IMG/VR virus record: IMGVR_UViG_3300027969_000311 | Coordinates: 1-30,192 of that record | Length of the DNA stretch: 30,192 bases | Origin: a virus | Strand: one strand, 5' to 3' | Part shown: positions 21,373-28,884 of the stretch, piece by piece | Layout of the letters: each line of letters starts with the position of its first letter | Numbering within the stretch: the stretch's first letter is position 1 | Notes under the pieces: model-generated | Databases searched by the model: none | Told to the model about the DNA's origin: nothing | The model's input: only the letters and a program-made list of their open reading frames with translations | Position numbers and translations under genes: made by a program

Positions 21373-24296
21373 ATCTACTTAAGACAATCATAGAGAGATT
21401 AAACCAACGGGTTGAGGTTGCTAATATCTTTGACCAAATCTACCCACTATGTGAACTCAATGCAAATGGAAACGATAAGGCATGGGTACACTATATTGGC
21501 AATGGTCAAGCAGAAGTAGTTACTAATTTCGATGCTAAACAAGGAACTCTATTTTGGGCAAAACGTGGTAAGGTATCTGTTACAAAAACTGAATCATTAA
21601 AAGTTAGTGGATGCAAAACATTATACTTAACTAGTTTTCCATTGACTGCTTATGCAGTTGTAAGAAAGTCACACCTACCATGTGATAGTGAGGATAGTCA
21701 AGATTGGATAGCATCACGAATATACAGATTGATAAGTGGTACAGACCCTGACTTTAAAGTAGCAATAGGTGTTATTCAATACGAGGTAATACCTAATGGT
21801 TATGTCAATGAGATTAAGTCTTTACCATCTAACTATGAGTGGGCTTGTGTTGCGGTTGATGTTGATATAAATATAGTTAGTTCATCTGAAGATGGGTGTT
21901 ATGATGTTTGTGCTACGGGTGATATTCCATTACCTGACTTTCAACCTTGCACACCTTGTCTGACTGAGGTAGCAGTAGATGGTGTAACAATCATTGGTAA
22001 TGGTACAACTGCTGACCCATTAATAGCAATTGGTGGCGGAGGTTCATCAATACTACTTCAAACAGATGATATAAATAACGGCTCTCAGACAATCTTAAAT
22101 CTTAAAGAGGGTACTAATATTACCTTGACTGACGATGGTGTAGGAGGTGTCACTATTGATGCCTCAGGTAGTGGATTGCCACAATCATTGCAAGAGGTAA
22201 CTGATGTAGGTAATACAACTGACAATGATATATTATTTGGTTCAGGTGTTGGTGCTATATTTAATAATGGTGCAAAGGTAAAAGAAGGTACTACAGATGC
22301 TGGTTTAGGTGGTGCTAAAGGTGTAGCCATGATTTGCTCCAATGCCTATGAATTAAAATGGGAGGCTGGACGATTATACTATATGGAGCAAAACGGCTTT
22401 ACTATTCGTGAGGTCACCCATAATTTTACTATAACACCATCAATTAATGACGATTCAACTAAAGGTTTTGTTGTTGGTTCAAGATGGTCATTAGACAATG
22501 GTGACTTGTATGTTTTATCTGATGATACAATAGGTGCTGCAGTTTGGAATCTTCAATCAGTTGGAGGTGTAACAGATGTTACTGCTACAAGTCCATTAGC
22601 ATCAAGCGGTGGCAATACACCTGATATTACAATCACTCAAGCAGATAGTACAACTGATGGCTATTTAAGTTCTACTGATTGGAATACATTTGATGGAAAA
22701 TTTGATGTACCAACGGGTACTATAACTGACTATTTAGATGGGTTAGGTTCACCTCAACCATTTCCAACTATACCAAATGCTCAAGTCAATAGTGACTGGA
22801 ATGCTACAAGTGGATTTGCTGAGATATTAAATAAACCATCAATACCAGCGGCTCAGATTCAATCAGATTGGAATCAATCTAATAATGTTGCACTTGACTT
22901 TATAAAGAACAAACCTACTATACCAAATGGTAGTGTTACATCAGTTGGTCTTACAATGCCATCTGCATTCTCAGTAACTAATAGTCCAATAACAACAAGT
23001 GGTACATTAGGAGTAAGTGCAAATGGTTTATCAAGTCAATACATTCGTGGCGATGGTCAACTTGCAAACTTTCCGACATCAAGCGGTGGTGGTTCAAGTG
23101 TTAGCTACTACTTAAATGGTTCAGTTGCTCAAGGTACTTTGGGTGGTGTGGCATTTAAACAAATTAGTGGCACACCAGTAATTGGTGGAGGAACAGATTT
23201 CACTATCAATGCAAATGGATACATTCAATCTTTTATAACTGATGCGAGTGTTCCAAATCTATTAGCAATACCAGCTGGAAATTGGAATTTTGAGATGTAC
23301 TTTTCTGCATCAAGTGGCGGTGGTAGTCCATCATTCTATGTAGAATTATATAAGTTAAGTGGTGGCACATTGACATTGCTTGCTTCAAACTCAGCAACAC
23401 CTGAAGGCATAACCAATGGCACAACGATTGACCTTTATACTACTGCGGTAGCAGTTCCAAGTACAATATTACTTGCTGCTGATAGACTTGCTATTAGAGT
23501 CTATGTATTACATAGTAGCAAAACAATTACACTACATACTGAAGATAATCACCTTTGCCAAGTAATCACAACATTCTCAACTGGCATCAATGCACTTAAT
23601 GGTTTAACTGCACAAGTGCAAAATTTGGCAGTAGGTACAAGTGGAACTGACTTCGCAATAAGTTCGTCAACAGATACGCACACCTTCAATCTACCAACTG
23701 CAAGTGCATCAAATAGAGGTGCATTAAGTAGTGCAGATTGGTCAACATTTAATGGTAAACAGAATGCTATTACAACTGGAACGACAGCGCAATATTTCAG
23801 AGGTGATTTATCACTTGCAACATTCCCAACGATTCCAGTTATTTATAAATCAACTGCTGATGCTGGTGCATTTTTAAGCATTGTCAATACTGCTGTTTAT
23901 ACTCAGTTAATTGCTGCCAATACATACACTATTGGTGACATCATAAGAGTGATATACAGAGCAAGAAAGACTGGTACAAATGGTATTCAGATTTTAAGAA
24001 TCTATGTAAATACTACTGCTGATTTATTGGGTACTCCTTTACTTGTTGGTCAATATAGAGGACTTGCGGCAAATACTATTTTTCAAATGCAAAGGCATTT
24101 AGCAATTAAATCTTCAACTGCTAACACAGAAGTATTTTCAACTGCTACTACTGCAGCACTAACTGACTTTGCTCAAGATGTACCAAGCACTATTGTTATT
24201 GATTGGACATCAACAAAATACTTTGTATTTGCGCTACAAAATGCAAGTGCTTTAGATACTAATTATGGCTCAATGTACTTAATCGAAAAATTATGA
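21369..24296 (+). CDS. Neck domain fused to a long fibre protein, 975 residues
   Basis: ATG 21369 in an ATGA overlap. Residues 1-185 form a compact domain (TIIERLNQRVEVANIFDQIYP, then KRGKVSVTKTESLKVSGCKTLYLTSF and GTDPDFKVAIGVIQYEVIP) that sits where a tail-terminator/neck protein is expected after a gp10-like protein. A Cys-rich hinge (CYDVCATGD, CTPCLTEV) follows. From residue 200 it becomes a fibre: low-complexity Thr/Gly/Ser repeats with phage-fibre signatures LSSTDWNTFDGKF and LSSADWSTFNGKQ, the paired SQYIRGDGQLANFPT and AQYFRGDLSLATFPT, and a jelly-roll-like end. One gene thus links the neck to a receptor-type or collar fibre. The neck assignment is inferred from order and predicted fold, not a search. 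Confidence 0.7.
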   Translation: MNLLKTIIERLNQRVEVANIFDQIYPLCELNANGNDKAWVHYIGNGQAEVVTNFDAKQGTLFWAKRGKVSVTKTESLKVSGCKTLYLTSFPLTAYAVVRKSHLPCDSEDSQDWIASRIYRLISGTDPDFKVAIGVIQYEVIPNGYVNEIKSLPSNYEWACVAVDVDINIVSSSEDGCYDVCATGDIPLPDFQPCTPCLTEVAVDGVTIIGNGTTADPLIAIGGGGSSILLQTDDINNGSQTILNLKEGTNITLTDDGVGGVTIDASGSGLPQSLQEVTDVGNTTDNDILFGSGVGAIFNNGAKVKEGTTDAGLGGAKGVAMICSNAYELKWEAGRLYYMEQNGFTIREVTHNFTITPSINDDSTKGFVVGSRWSLDNGDLYVLSDDTIGAAVWNLQSVGGVTDVTATSPLASSGGNTPDITITQADSTTDGYLSSTDWNTFDGKFDVPTGTITDYLDGLGSPQPFPTIPNAQVNSDWNATSGFAEILNKPSIPAAQIQSDWNQSNNVALDFIKNKPTIPNGSVTSVGLTMPSAFSVTNSPITTSGTLGVSANGLSSQYIRGDGQLANFPTSSGGGSSVSYYLNGSVAQGTLGGVAFKQISGTPVIGGGTDFTINANGYIQSFITDASVPNLLAIPAGNWNFEMYFSASSGGGSPSFYVELYKLSGGTLTLLASNSATPEGITNGTTIDLYTTAVAVPSTILLAADRLAIRVYVLHSSKTITLHTEDNHLCQVITTFSTGINALNGLTAQVQNLAVGTSGTDFAISSSTDTHTFNLPTASASNRGALSSADWSTFNGKQNAITTGTTAQYFRGDLSLATFPTIPVIYKSTADAGAFLSIVNTAVYTQLIAANTYTIGDIIRVIYRARKTGTNGIQILRIYVNTTADLLGTPLLVGQYRGLAANTIFQMQRHLAIKSSTANTEVFSTATTAALTDFAQDVPSTIVIDWTSTKYFVFALQNASALDTNYGSMYLIEKL

Positions 24297-24511
24297 TAGA
24301 TATAACTCTTGAAGGTGGCTACGTTACTTTTTACACATCGGTAATTGGTGCGATTGCATCTAATGTTGAACTATGCGAGGTAGTGGATGAAAACACCTTG
24401 CATTTAGGAACTAACGTGGGTACATTCTTAATCAATGTGAATCAGTTTTCATTCAATGGTATTAAATTTACCAACTCAACAAAAGCAGTTAACTACATTT
24501 TAAACAACTAA
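24293..24511 (+). CDS. Hypothetical small protein next to fibre, 72 residues
   Basis: ATG 24293 in an ATGA overlap with the fibre stop. The product is beta-rich (ITLEGGYVTFYTSVIGAIASNV, then LHLGTNVGTFLINVNQFSFNG). It ends with a short amphipathic helix (TKAVNYILNN). It has no signal or membrane segment. Being coupled to the fibre gene and followed by a second fibre-like gene, it may be a small fibre cap or chaperone. That is inference from location alone. Confidence 0.6.
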   Translation: MIDITLEGGYVTFYTSVIGAIASNVELCEVVDENTLHLGTNVGTFLINVNQFSFNGIKFTNSTKAVNYILNN

Positions 24512-24515
24512 CATC

Positions 24516-24995
24516 ATGGCTGGAATAAAAATTACCGACTTAGAAACATTGACTGCACCAGTTGCAGCAGATTTATTATATATCGTCGATATCAGCGATA
24601 CTACGCAATCTCCTCAAGGAACATCAAAGCAGATTGAGGTGGGGAACTTAGTACCAATTGAAAGTGGAACATGGACACCAAGTATTAGTGGAATTAGTGG
24701 TGCTATTACTAATGCATCAATTGATATTGCAACTTATTCAAAAGTTGGAAGCATAGTAACTTGTGCAATATATGGAAGTGTTAATGTAAATTTCTCAAGT
24801 TTTACAACTGGAGAATTTACTATTACATTGCCAGTTGCTGGTACTGATACATACGGAATTGCTAGTATAAGCAATCCAAAACATTCGACTGGTGCTTGTA
24901 TTTCAAATGGAACAATTTCATTATCTTCAAGTGACACCTCATTTATAACAACTGGTACTGCATTTTCTGCGGTCTTTCAATACACTGCATCATAA
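24516..24995 (+). CDS. Short fibre / tail appendage protein, 159 residues
   Basis: ATG 24516, four bases after the preceding stop. The first 45 residues (GIKITDLETLTAPVAADLLYIV, then DTTQSPQGTSKQIEVGNL) are a common attachment segment of Bacteroidetes phage fibres, where I-T-D-L-x-x-L-x-x-P-x-x-x-D-x-L-x-I-V-D anchors the chain. The remainder (GTWTPSISGISGAITN to the end) is a single jelly-roll-like domain. It contains SKVGSIVTCAIYGSVNVNF and GTAFSAVFQYTAS, the pattern of C-terminal fibre tips. Its role is surface recognition. It may trimerise with or decorate the larger fibre upstream. Confidence 0.75.
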   Translation: MAGIKITDLETLTAPVAADLLYIVDISDTTQSPQGTSKQIEVGNLVPIESGTWTPSISGISGAITNASIDIATYSKVGSIVTCAIYGSVNVNFSSFTTGEFTITLPVAGTDTYGIASISNPKHSTGACISNGTISLSSSDTSFITTGTAFSAVFQYTAS

Positions 24996-25454
24996 ATGAA
25001 CATATCTAAGACTGGAATACAATTAGTCAAAGACTTTGAGGGTCTTAGATTGAATGCATACAAATGTAGTGCTGGTGTTGCTACTATTGGTTATGGCTCA
25101 ACATACTATCCTGATAAATCCAACGTAAAGATGGGTGATGTGTTACGTGATAAAGAAGAAGCAGAAGTATTATTGATTCATACCCTTGAAGATTATGATA
25201 TTTATGTAAGTAAATACACAAGGTCAGTCAAGTTAACTCAATATCAATTTGATGCACTTGTATCATTTGCCTTTAATTGTGGCTTAGGTAATCTCAGTAA
25301 GTCTACACTACTAAAAAAGGTACTTAGCAACCCAAATGATAAAGATATTGCCTTAGAGTTCGCTAAATGGAATAAGGCTGCTGGTAAAGTTGTGCAAGGT
25401 TTAACAAAAAGAAGAGCAAAAGAAGCAGAACTATATTTTAAGGTGGTCGTATAG
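24996..25454 (+). CDS. Endolysin, GH24 (T4-type lysozyme family)
   Basis: 152 residues from ATG 24996, directly abutting the previous stop. The catalytic block is FEGLRLNAYKCSAGVATIGYGST. E15 is the proton donor, and C24 and T30 stand at the exact spacing of T4 lysozyme E11, D20, T26. The Asp is replaced by Cys, as in many active phage members. The second half has TQYQFDALVSFAFNCGLGNL and GLTKRRAKEAELY, conserved in the family. It cuts the bond between N-acetylmuramic acid and N-acetylglucosamine in peptidoglycan at the end of infection. There is no signal peptide, so release probably depends on a holin, consistent with the small membrane protein gene after it. Confidence 0.93.
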   Translation: MNISKTGIQLVKDFEGLRLNAYKCSAGVATIGYGSTYYPDKSNVKMGDVLRDKEEAEVLLIHTLEDYDIYVSKYTRSVKLTQYQFDALVSFAFNCGLGNLSKSTLLKKVLSNPNDKDIALEFAKWNKAAGKVVQGLTKRRAKEAELYFKVVV

Positions 25455-25460
25455 ATAGTC

Positions 25461-25670
25461 ATGGCTATCGACCCTAAGAAATTCAAACAAATAGCCGACT
25501 TACTTATGGTATATTGGCACTTGACTATAGGCTCATTGGTATCTGTGATTGGTTTTTGGCTATTCTTTACTAAAAAGATAGATAAAGAGTCATTTGCTTA
25601 TATCATTGGTGCAGTTGTTACCTTGAAATGGGTGTGGAAACCATCAGATAAAGGAGGTAACAATGGTTGA
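25461..25670 (+). CDS. Small two-helix membrane protein (holin candidate)
   Basis: 69 residues from ATG 25461, seven bases after the endolysin stop. Two hydrophobic helices lie at about 19-36 (WHLTIGSLVSVIGFWLFF) and 44-59 (SFAYIIGAVVTLKWVW), joined by a short charged turn (TKKIDKE). The end is charged (KPSDKGGNNG). Two membrane helices with a tight turn and a polar tail match class II holins. The place right after the endolysin supports it. An alternative is a small membrane accessory of the same module. Its last codons contain a strong SD for the next gene, with which it overlaps by 8 bases. Confidence 0.7.
   Translation: MAIDPKKFKQIADLLMVYWHLTIGSLVSVIGFWLFFTKKIDKESFAYIIGAVVTLKWVWKPSDKGGNNG
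25651..25658 (+). promoter_or_regulatory. Canonical Shine-Dalgarno AAGGAGGT
   Basis: AAGGAGGT matches the anti-SD completely and ends four bases before ATG 25663. Such a site is unusual in this window, where starts otherwise show no SD. It is also coding (KGGN) in the holin candidate, so partly constrained by that protein. Confidence 0.6.
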
Positions 25671-26172
25671 TGGGGTAAGAGATACAATTATCATACATAC
25701 TTTTGATAGTATATGTGTAATAGGTGCATCATGTAAATTGCACAACCATACAACTAGGCATATATTCTATAAAAATGAAGGTTTGACCTTAGTCAATAGC
25801 CTTAATGAAGATTCAAGTGTATTTATTTATCAAAATCAATGGGGTGAATTGCTATATCTTGACGAACAAATTACTAAATTTGAGCCGAAAGAAGAGGTAA
25901 ATGTTCAAAGTCTACCAGTAATACCATTTAGAGCATCAGATACAATACAACCATGTGATGCTAAGTGGTTAATTAAGGGTGAAAAATTGGATTTAAAACC
26001 TTATTCTATACAAAAATGTAATAATAAGATGGTTCAAAACTACTTATATAGTGATTTATCTAACTCAATTGTAATGATGTTGATGTTATTAGCTACTTCA
26101 ATATGGTTATATCGTAGTACATTTTACTGGTTAGACATGATTCGTAAGATTAACAAGATTGTTAAGAGTTAG
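25663..26172 (+). CDS. Membrane-anchored protein of the lysis region, 169 residues
   Basis: ATG 25663, preceded by a strong SD. It has a mixed beta/helical domain with four spaced cysteines (C18, C24, C98, C119) in residues 1-130, then one hydrophobic helix at about 134-150 (NSIVMMLMLLATSIWLY), an aromatic turn and a basic tail (RKINKIVKS). There is no N-terminal signal peptide. The tail's positive charge predicts the C-terminus is cytoplasmic, unless the helix works as a tail anchor. The order between holin and PAS-HisKA genes makes it either a lysis accessory (antiholin or a regulator) or a membrane partner for the PAS-HisKA protein. No family recognised. Confidence 0.6.
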   Translation: MVDGVRDTIIIHTFDSICVIGASCKLHNHTTRHIFYKNEGLTLVNSLNEDSSVFIYQNQWGELLYLDEQITKFEPKEEVNVQSLPVIPFRASDTIQPCDAKWLIKGEKLDLKPYSIQKCNNKMVQNYLYSDLSNSIVMMLMLLATSIWLYRSTFYWLDMIRKINKIVKS

Positions 26173-26174
26173 AT

Positions 26175-26744
26175 ATGTCTACTCAATACATCTTAGCTAA
26201 TTCAATTGATTTGCTATATGTAGTTTCTGACTATGAAGGTAACATAGTGAGGTCTAATGACCTATTCAAAGAATATTCTAGCCACATCAAACCTAAAAAA
26301 GTTAGTGACATTATCTCAGATGATACTGAACTTGACGATTATGTACTATCAGTTAAGAAAGCAATTGAATTAACACCTAATCCAGTTCGTATCTATGCTA
26401 GGACTAAGCAGAAAAATAGTGGTTTAAGGTGGAACTTATGGAACTGCTATGCCATTCTTGGCTCACTTCATTTTATAGGTTTTCAAATTACTGATGTGAC
26501 TAGCATAACAAGTCACGAACATGAGAAACAAAAGCAATTACTAGAAGAGTTCAGGTTTATGTTAAGCCATGAATTACGTCAACCATTGACATCTGTAGCT
26601 GGTGTTGTTAAGTTGTTACTTGATAAGGGTAGTAATATAGGTGAAGAAGAACAGACTGAACTATTAAAGATGGTTGACGATTCAATGAAACGATTAGATG
26701 AATCAATACATTTGTTAGTTAAGAAAGCAACAAGGCAGCTATGA
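26175..26744 (+). CDS. PAS-HisKA protein: histidine-kinase phosphoacceptor part without ATPase domain
   Basis: 189 residues from ATG 26175. Residues about 8-110 look like a PAS domain (IDLLYVVSDYEGNIVRSN, then GSLHFIGFQITDVT as the last strands). A linker helix leads to the H-box EFRFMLSHELRQPLTSVAGV with phosphoacceptor H132 in the full S-H-E-L-R-x-P-L-T-S pattern, and then the second HisKA helix (TELLKMVDDSMKRLDESIHLL). The gene ends at once after that helix. No N, G1, F or G2 boxes of a HATPase domain follow in any frame of the next gene, so it cannot phosphorylate itself. It could dimerise with host sensor kinases, be trans-phosphorylated and act as a phosphate sink, or be a scaffold. Neighbours are lysis genes, and the next gene overlaps by four bases. 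Confidence 0.82.
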   Translation: MSTQYILANSIDLLYVVSDYEGNIVRSNDLFKEYSSHIKPKKVSDIISDDTELDDYVLSVKKAIELTPNPVRIYARTKQKNSGLRWNLWNCYAILGSLHFIGFQITDVTSITSHEHEKQKQLLEEFRFMLSHELRQPLTSVAGVVKLLLDKGSNIGEEEQTELLKMVDDSMKRLDESIHLLVKKATRQL

Positions 26745-26941
26745 AAGAATGCACCTTACCAATGGACGAACAAGAAGCAGATGAAAGACTTCTTATTGTG
26801 GTGAAGCATTATGTTACTGAACGTGAAATGCCTATCTATGTGGCAAAGAATGTACTTAGAAGCAACCTAAGAGATAAGTCTTGTTTTGAATTGCAATGGG
26901 AAAAATTCATTAAGTTAATTGGTGGTTATGGCACAAAGTAA
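26741..26941 (+). CDS. Hypothetical small protein, 66 residues
   Basis: ATG 26741 in an ATGA overlap with the PAS-HisKA stop. The product is charged and helical: an acidic opening (MDEQEADERLLIVVKHYVTE), then a basic segment (YVAKNVLRSNLRDKSCFELQWEKFIKLIGG). There is no membrane segment, response-regulator motif or ATPase box. Coupling to the PAS-HisKA gene means it is made with it in equal supply, so a partner role is thinkable but unsupported by sequence. Confidence 0.6.
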   Translation: MKECTLPMDEQEADERLLIVVKHYVTEREMPIYVAKNVLRSNLRDKSCFELQWEKFIKLIGGYGTK

Positions 26942-27605
26942 ATTTGATGCAACTGATAAGGTTTTTATGTTAGTTGGTGCTATTGTTATGCTGCTAATCT
27001 TCATTCATACTTGTGGTACTAATGGTCAACTTACCATTGACTATCGTAAGATGAAAGAAGAGGTACAATCTTATAAGGTGCAGCACTTAGCAGATTCAAG
27101 TCAATTGATAAGTCAAGCAGTCAATTATAAAACTGAGATTGATTCAAGGGACTTGGCAATTAAACTACTTGCTATTCGTAAACCTAAAGAACTGGTCAAG
27201 ATTCAATACAAGACTAAAGTAGAAACTAAGATTCAACTTGCTGAACCTATTATATTTGATTCAACCAGTTACATTAAGTTACCAGTTGAGTTCTCAGACT
27301 ATAGTGAGTGGTATTCTATTGATGGTAAGATTGACACTTTAGGAACGCTTGTAATTGACTCAATTGTATCAAGTGGTACTTTGACCTATTCGGTAGGAGA
27401 TACGTTAAGAGATGGTCTATTTAATAGGTTACTGAGAAAAACAGATAGTGTAGTTAGGTTGCACATTGACAATCCAACTATGTCAATCAGTAACCTATCT
27501 AATATCTATGTCAAAAGAGAAGTAAAATGGTATCAATCTACTGCATTTAAAATAGGAATTGGTGCATTATTAGGTATTGGTATCAGTAGCCAAGTAATAA
27601 AATAG
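26928..27605 (+). CDS. Envelope-spanning protein with hydrophobic segments at both ends (spanin candidate)
   Basis: 225 residues from ATG 26928, 14 bases inside the previous gene. The N-terminal hydrophobic helix (VFMLVGAIVMLLIFIHTC, about 12-29) is followed by a coiled-coil-like section (DYRKMKEEVQSYKVQHL) and then YKTKVETKIQLAEPI and a beta-rich middle. A second hydrophobic segment closes the protein (AFKIGIGALLGIGISSQVI, about 206-224). C29 sits where a lipobox Cys could be, but the preceding I-H-T is not a good lipobox. The topology (inner and outer membrane ends, coiled coil between) resembles spanins, which join the two membranes during lysis of Gram-negative hosts. Similar Bacteroidetes phage proteins are annotated only as hypothetical. 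Confidence 0.55.
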   Translation: MAQSKFDATDKVFMLVGAIVMLLIFIHTCGTNGQLTIDYRKMKEEVQSYKVQHLADSSQLISQAVNYKTEIDSRDLAIKLLAIRKPKELVKIQYKTKVETKIQLAEPIIFDSTSYIKLPVEFSDYSEWYSIDGKIDTLGTLVIDSIVSSGTLTYSVGDTLRDGLFNRLLRKTDSVVRLHIDNPTMSISNLSNIYVKREVKWYQSTAFKIGIGALLGIGISSQVIK

Positions 27606-27757
27606 TAAAGTTTTCTATCTATAAATCAATCAGTTACGTAATGTGAATAAAAATAATTACGTTTATTTTAGATAAAGTATTGCGTAATCAAATAATAGTT
27701 TTACATTTGCCTATCAATAAGTCACAAACATTTTACTCACTCACTAAATCAAACACT
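27606..27757. promoter_or_regulatory. Promoter-leader region A for second gene programme
   Basis: The promoter is TTG 27680-27682, 19 bases, then TACATTTG 27702-27709: a full match to the Bacteroidetes pattern. Upstream is an inverted repeat ACGTAAT (27636-27642) / ATTACGT (27656-27662), possibly an operator. The segment from about 27644 to the ATG closely repeats 28529-28645, including the leader (CACAAACATTT, then CACTAAATCAAACAC before ATG). Transcription should start near 27715. Confidence 0.75.
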
Positions 27758-28153
27758 ATGAAATCTTTATTTTCAAAGTACACTAAGCACAACCTTAAAA
27801 AAGGGGATAAAATATTTATCATTAATTCTTGCAATGGTTTATCAAAATCAACTATTCAAATTGGTGTTCAAGAATACAAAGTTCATTCAATTGGTAAAAC
27901 AAGAATGTATTTAACTATCGGTGATGATATTATGTCTAAGGAATCATATTTATCTTACTATTATTGTGCATATACTAAAACACAAGAAGAAGCAATTGAA
28001 TTATGTAGTGCATATATGATTGATTGTATTGGAAATATAGCAGATACTATGTTAAATACAAAATATATTAATGAAGAGAAAGCATGTGCAGAAGTATTAG
28101 AAAATTGCAAGACTGCCAAACTTGAAATAGTCATTAATCCAAAAAACAAGTAA
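27758..28153 (+). CDS. Hypothetical protein, 131 residues
   Basis: The start at ATG 27758 is chosen because it follows the promoter and repeated leader; frames starting earlier (27680) would begin within the -33 element. The product opens with a basic segment (MKSLFSKYTKHNLKKGDKIF), then alternates strands and turns (SCNGLSKSTIQIGVQEYKV). It has a Tyr-rich patch (SYLSYYYCAYTK) and four cysteines in the second half. There is no signal or membrane segment. It is the first gene after a strong promoter and just before an intrinsic terminator, so it is made at high level and alone. Function unknown. Confidence 0.7.
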   Translation: MKSLFSKYTKHNLKKGDKIFIINSCNGLSKSTIQIGVQEYKVHSIGKTRMYLTIGDDIMSKESYLSYYYCAYTKTQEEAIELCSAYMIDCIGNIADTMLNTKYINEEKACAEVLENCKTAKLEIVINPKNK

Positions 28154-28164
28154 TAAATCAATCA

Positions 28165-28195
28165 AGGGAGGCTAAGGTCTCCCTATACTTTTTTT
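28165..28195 (+). terminator. Intrinsic terminator
   Basis: AGGGAG (28165-28170) pairs with CTCCCT (28179-28184) around an eight-base loop, then ATAC and seven Ts (28189-28195). The short gap before the T run may let some transcripts through to the gene at 28211, which has no promoter of its own in this gap. Confidence 0.75.
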
Positions 28196-28210
28196 AATCA
28201 ATAAAAATAT

Positions 28211-28492
28211 ATGAAGGCAGCAATAACAATTTCAGGTCAATTAGCTGGAAACTGCACACTTCTTTGTGCCATTACATCAGGTAGAATTTACTGCACTATA
28301 GAACATTCATTCCAGAGTCCAATTATGGTATTTTTTTATTCAAAAGAAGATGCAAAGAAAGCACTAAGCAATGCAAGAAAGTATTTGATAGGTGAAGGTC
28401 AATCACAAGCAACCAAGAAATATGCTGGTGACTTTAAATATAATGCTGGTAAATCAATATTATATGATTCATCCTTTGCAGAAATTATTTAA
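28211..28492 (+). CDS. Hypothetical protein, 93 residues
   Basis: ATG 28211, 15 bases after the T run of the terminator. The product is strand-rich at first (KAAITISGQLAGNCTLLCAI, GRIYCTIEHSFQSPIMVFFYS), with three cysteines, then helical (KEDAKKALSNARKYLIGEG). The start KAAITISGQL is similar in feel to K-A-E-I-T-L-K-V of the partial gene at 29961. It should be expressed only by readthrough of the terminator or from a weak site. No motif recognised. Confidence 0.6.
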   Translation: MKAAITISGQLAGNCTLLCAITSGRIYCTIEHSFQSPIMVFFYSKEDAKKALSNARKYLIGEGQSQATKKYAGDFKYNAGKSILYDSSFAEII

Positions 28493-28645
28493 TGTAAATT
28501 AGATAATCACATTATCAAGCATTTATAAAAATAATAAAAAATAATTGTGTTTATTTTGATAGAGGTATTGCAGATTCAAAATATAGATATACATTTGCCC
28601 TACCAATCAATCACAAACATTTACTAACTCACTAAATCAAACACA
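28493..28645. promoter_or_regulatory. Promoter-leader region B, near-copy of region A
   Basis: The promoter is TTG 28568-28570, 19 bases, then TACATTTG 28590-28597. A perfect inverted repeat GATAAT-CAC-ATTATC lies at 28502-28516. From about 28529 to the ATG it repeats region A: an AT-rich stretch with AATAATT and GTTTATTTT, the -33/-7 pair, and the leader (ATCACAAACATTTACT, then CTCACTAAATCAAACACA). It drives the run of genes at 28646 onward, including the ssDNA-binding-like gene. Confidence 0.78.
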
Positions 28646-28843
28646 ATGAAAAATCAATTTCAAATTACAATCGAGACTAACACAACATCAAAATTACTTG
28701 CATCACATCAACTTTTAAAAGATGCTATAATGTCTGCTGATGTCTACCTAATACTAAAGAAGTCACAATACATTGAGTCTGAAAATCCAGCCATTGTAAT
28801 TTGGGAAAATGACTTTATGGTTCAACATATCCCATTTTTTTAA
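28646..28843 (+). CDS. Hypothetical small protein, 65 residues
   Basis: ATG 28646 at the end of repeated leader B. The product has a strand (QFQITIETNTTS), a helix (KLLASHQLLKDAIMSADVYLIL), and a closing beta hairpin (PAIVIWENDFMVQHIPFF). The leader repeated before the gene at 27758 shows both are under the same control. Possibly a small inhibitor or accessory protein made early; function not evident. Confidence 0.65.
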   Translation: MKNQFQITIETNTTSKLLASHQLLKDAIMSADVYLILKKSQYIESENPAIVIWENDFMVQHIPFF

Positions 28844-28884
28844 TCAACTAATTTTCTAATCAATCAATCCTAAATTCGTGTACT

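Noticed and set aside
26741-26941. HATPase or response-regulator partner for the PAS-HisKA protein
   Set aside because: At 66 residues it is too short and lacks N/G boxes or a receiver-domain Asp pocket.
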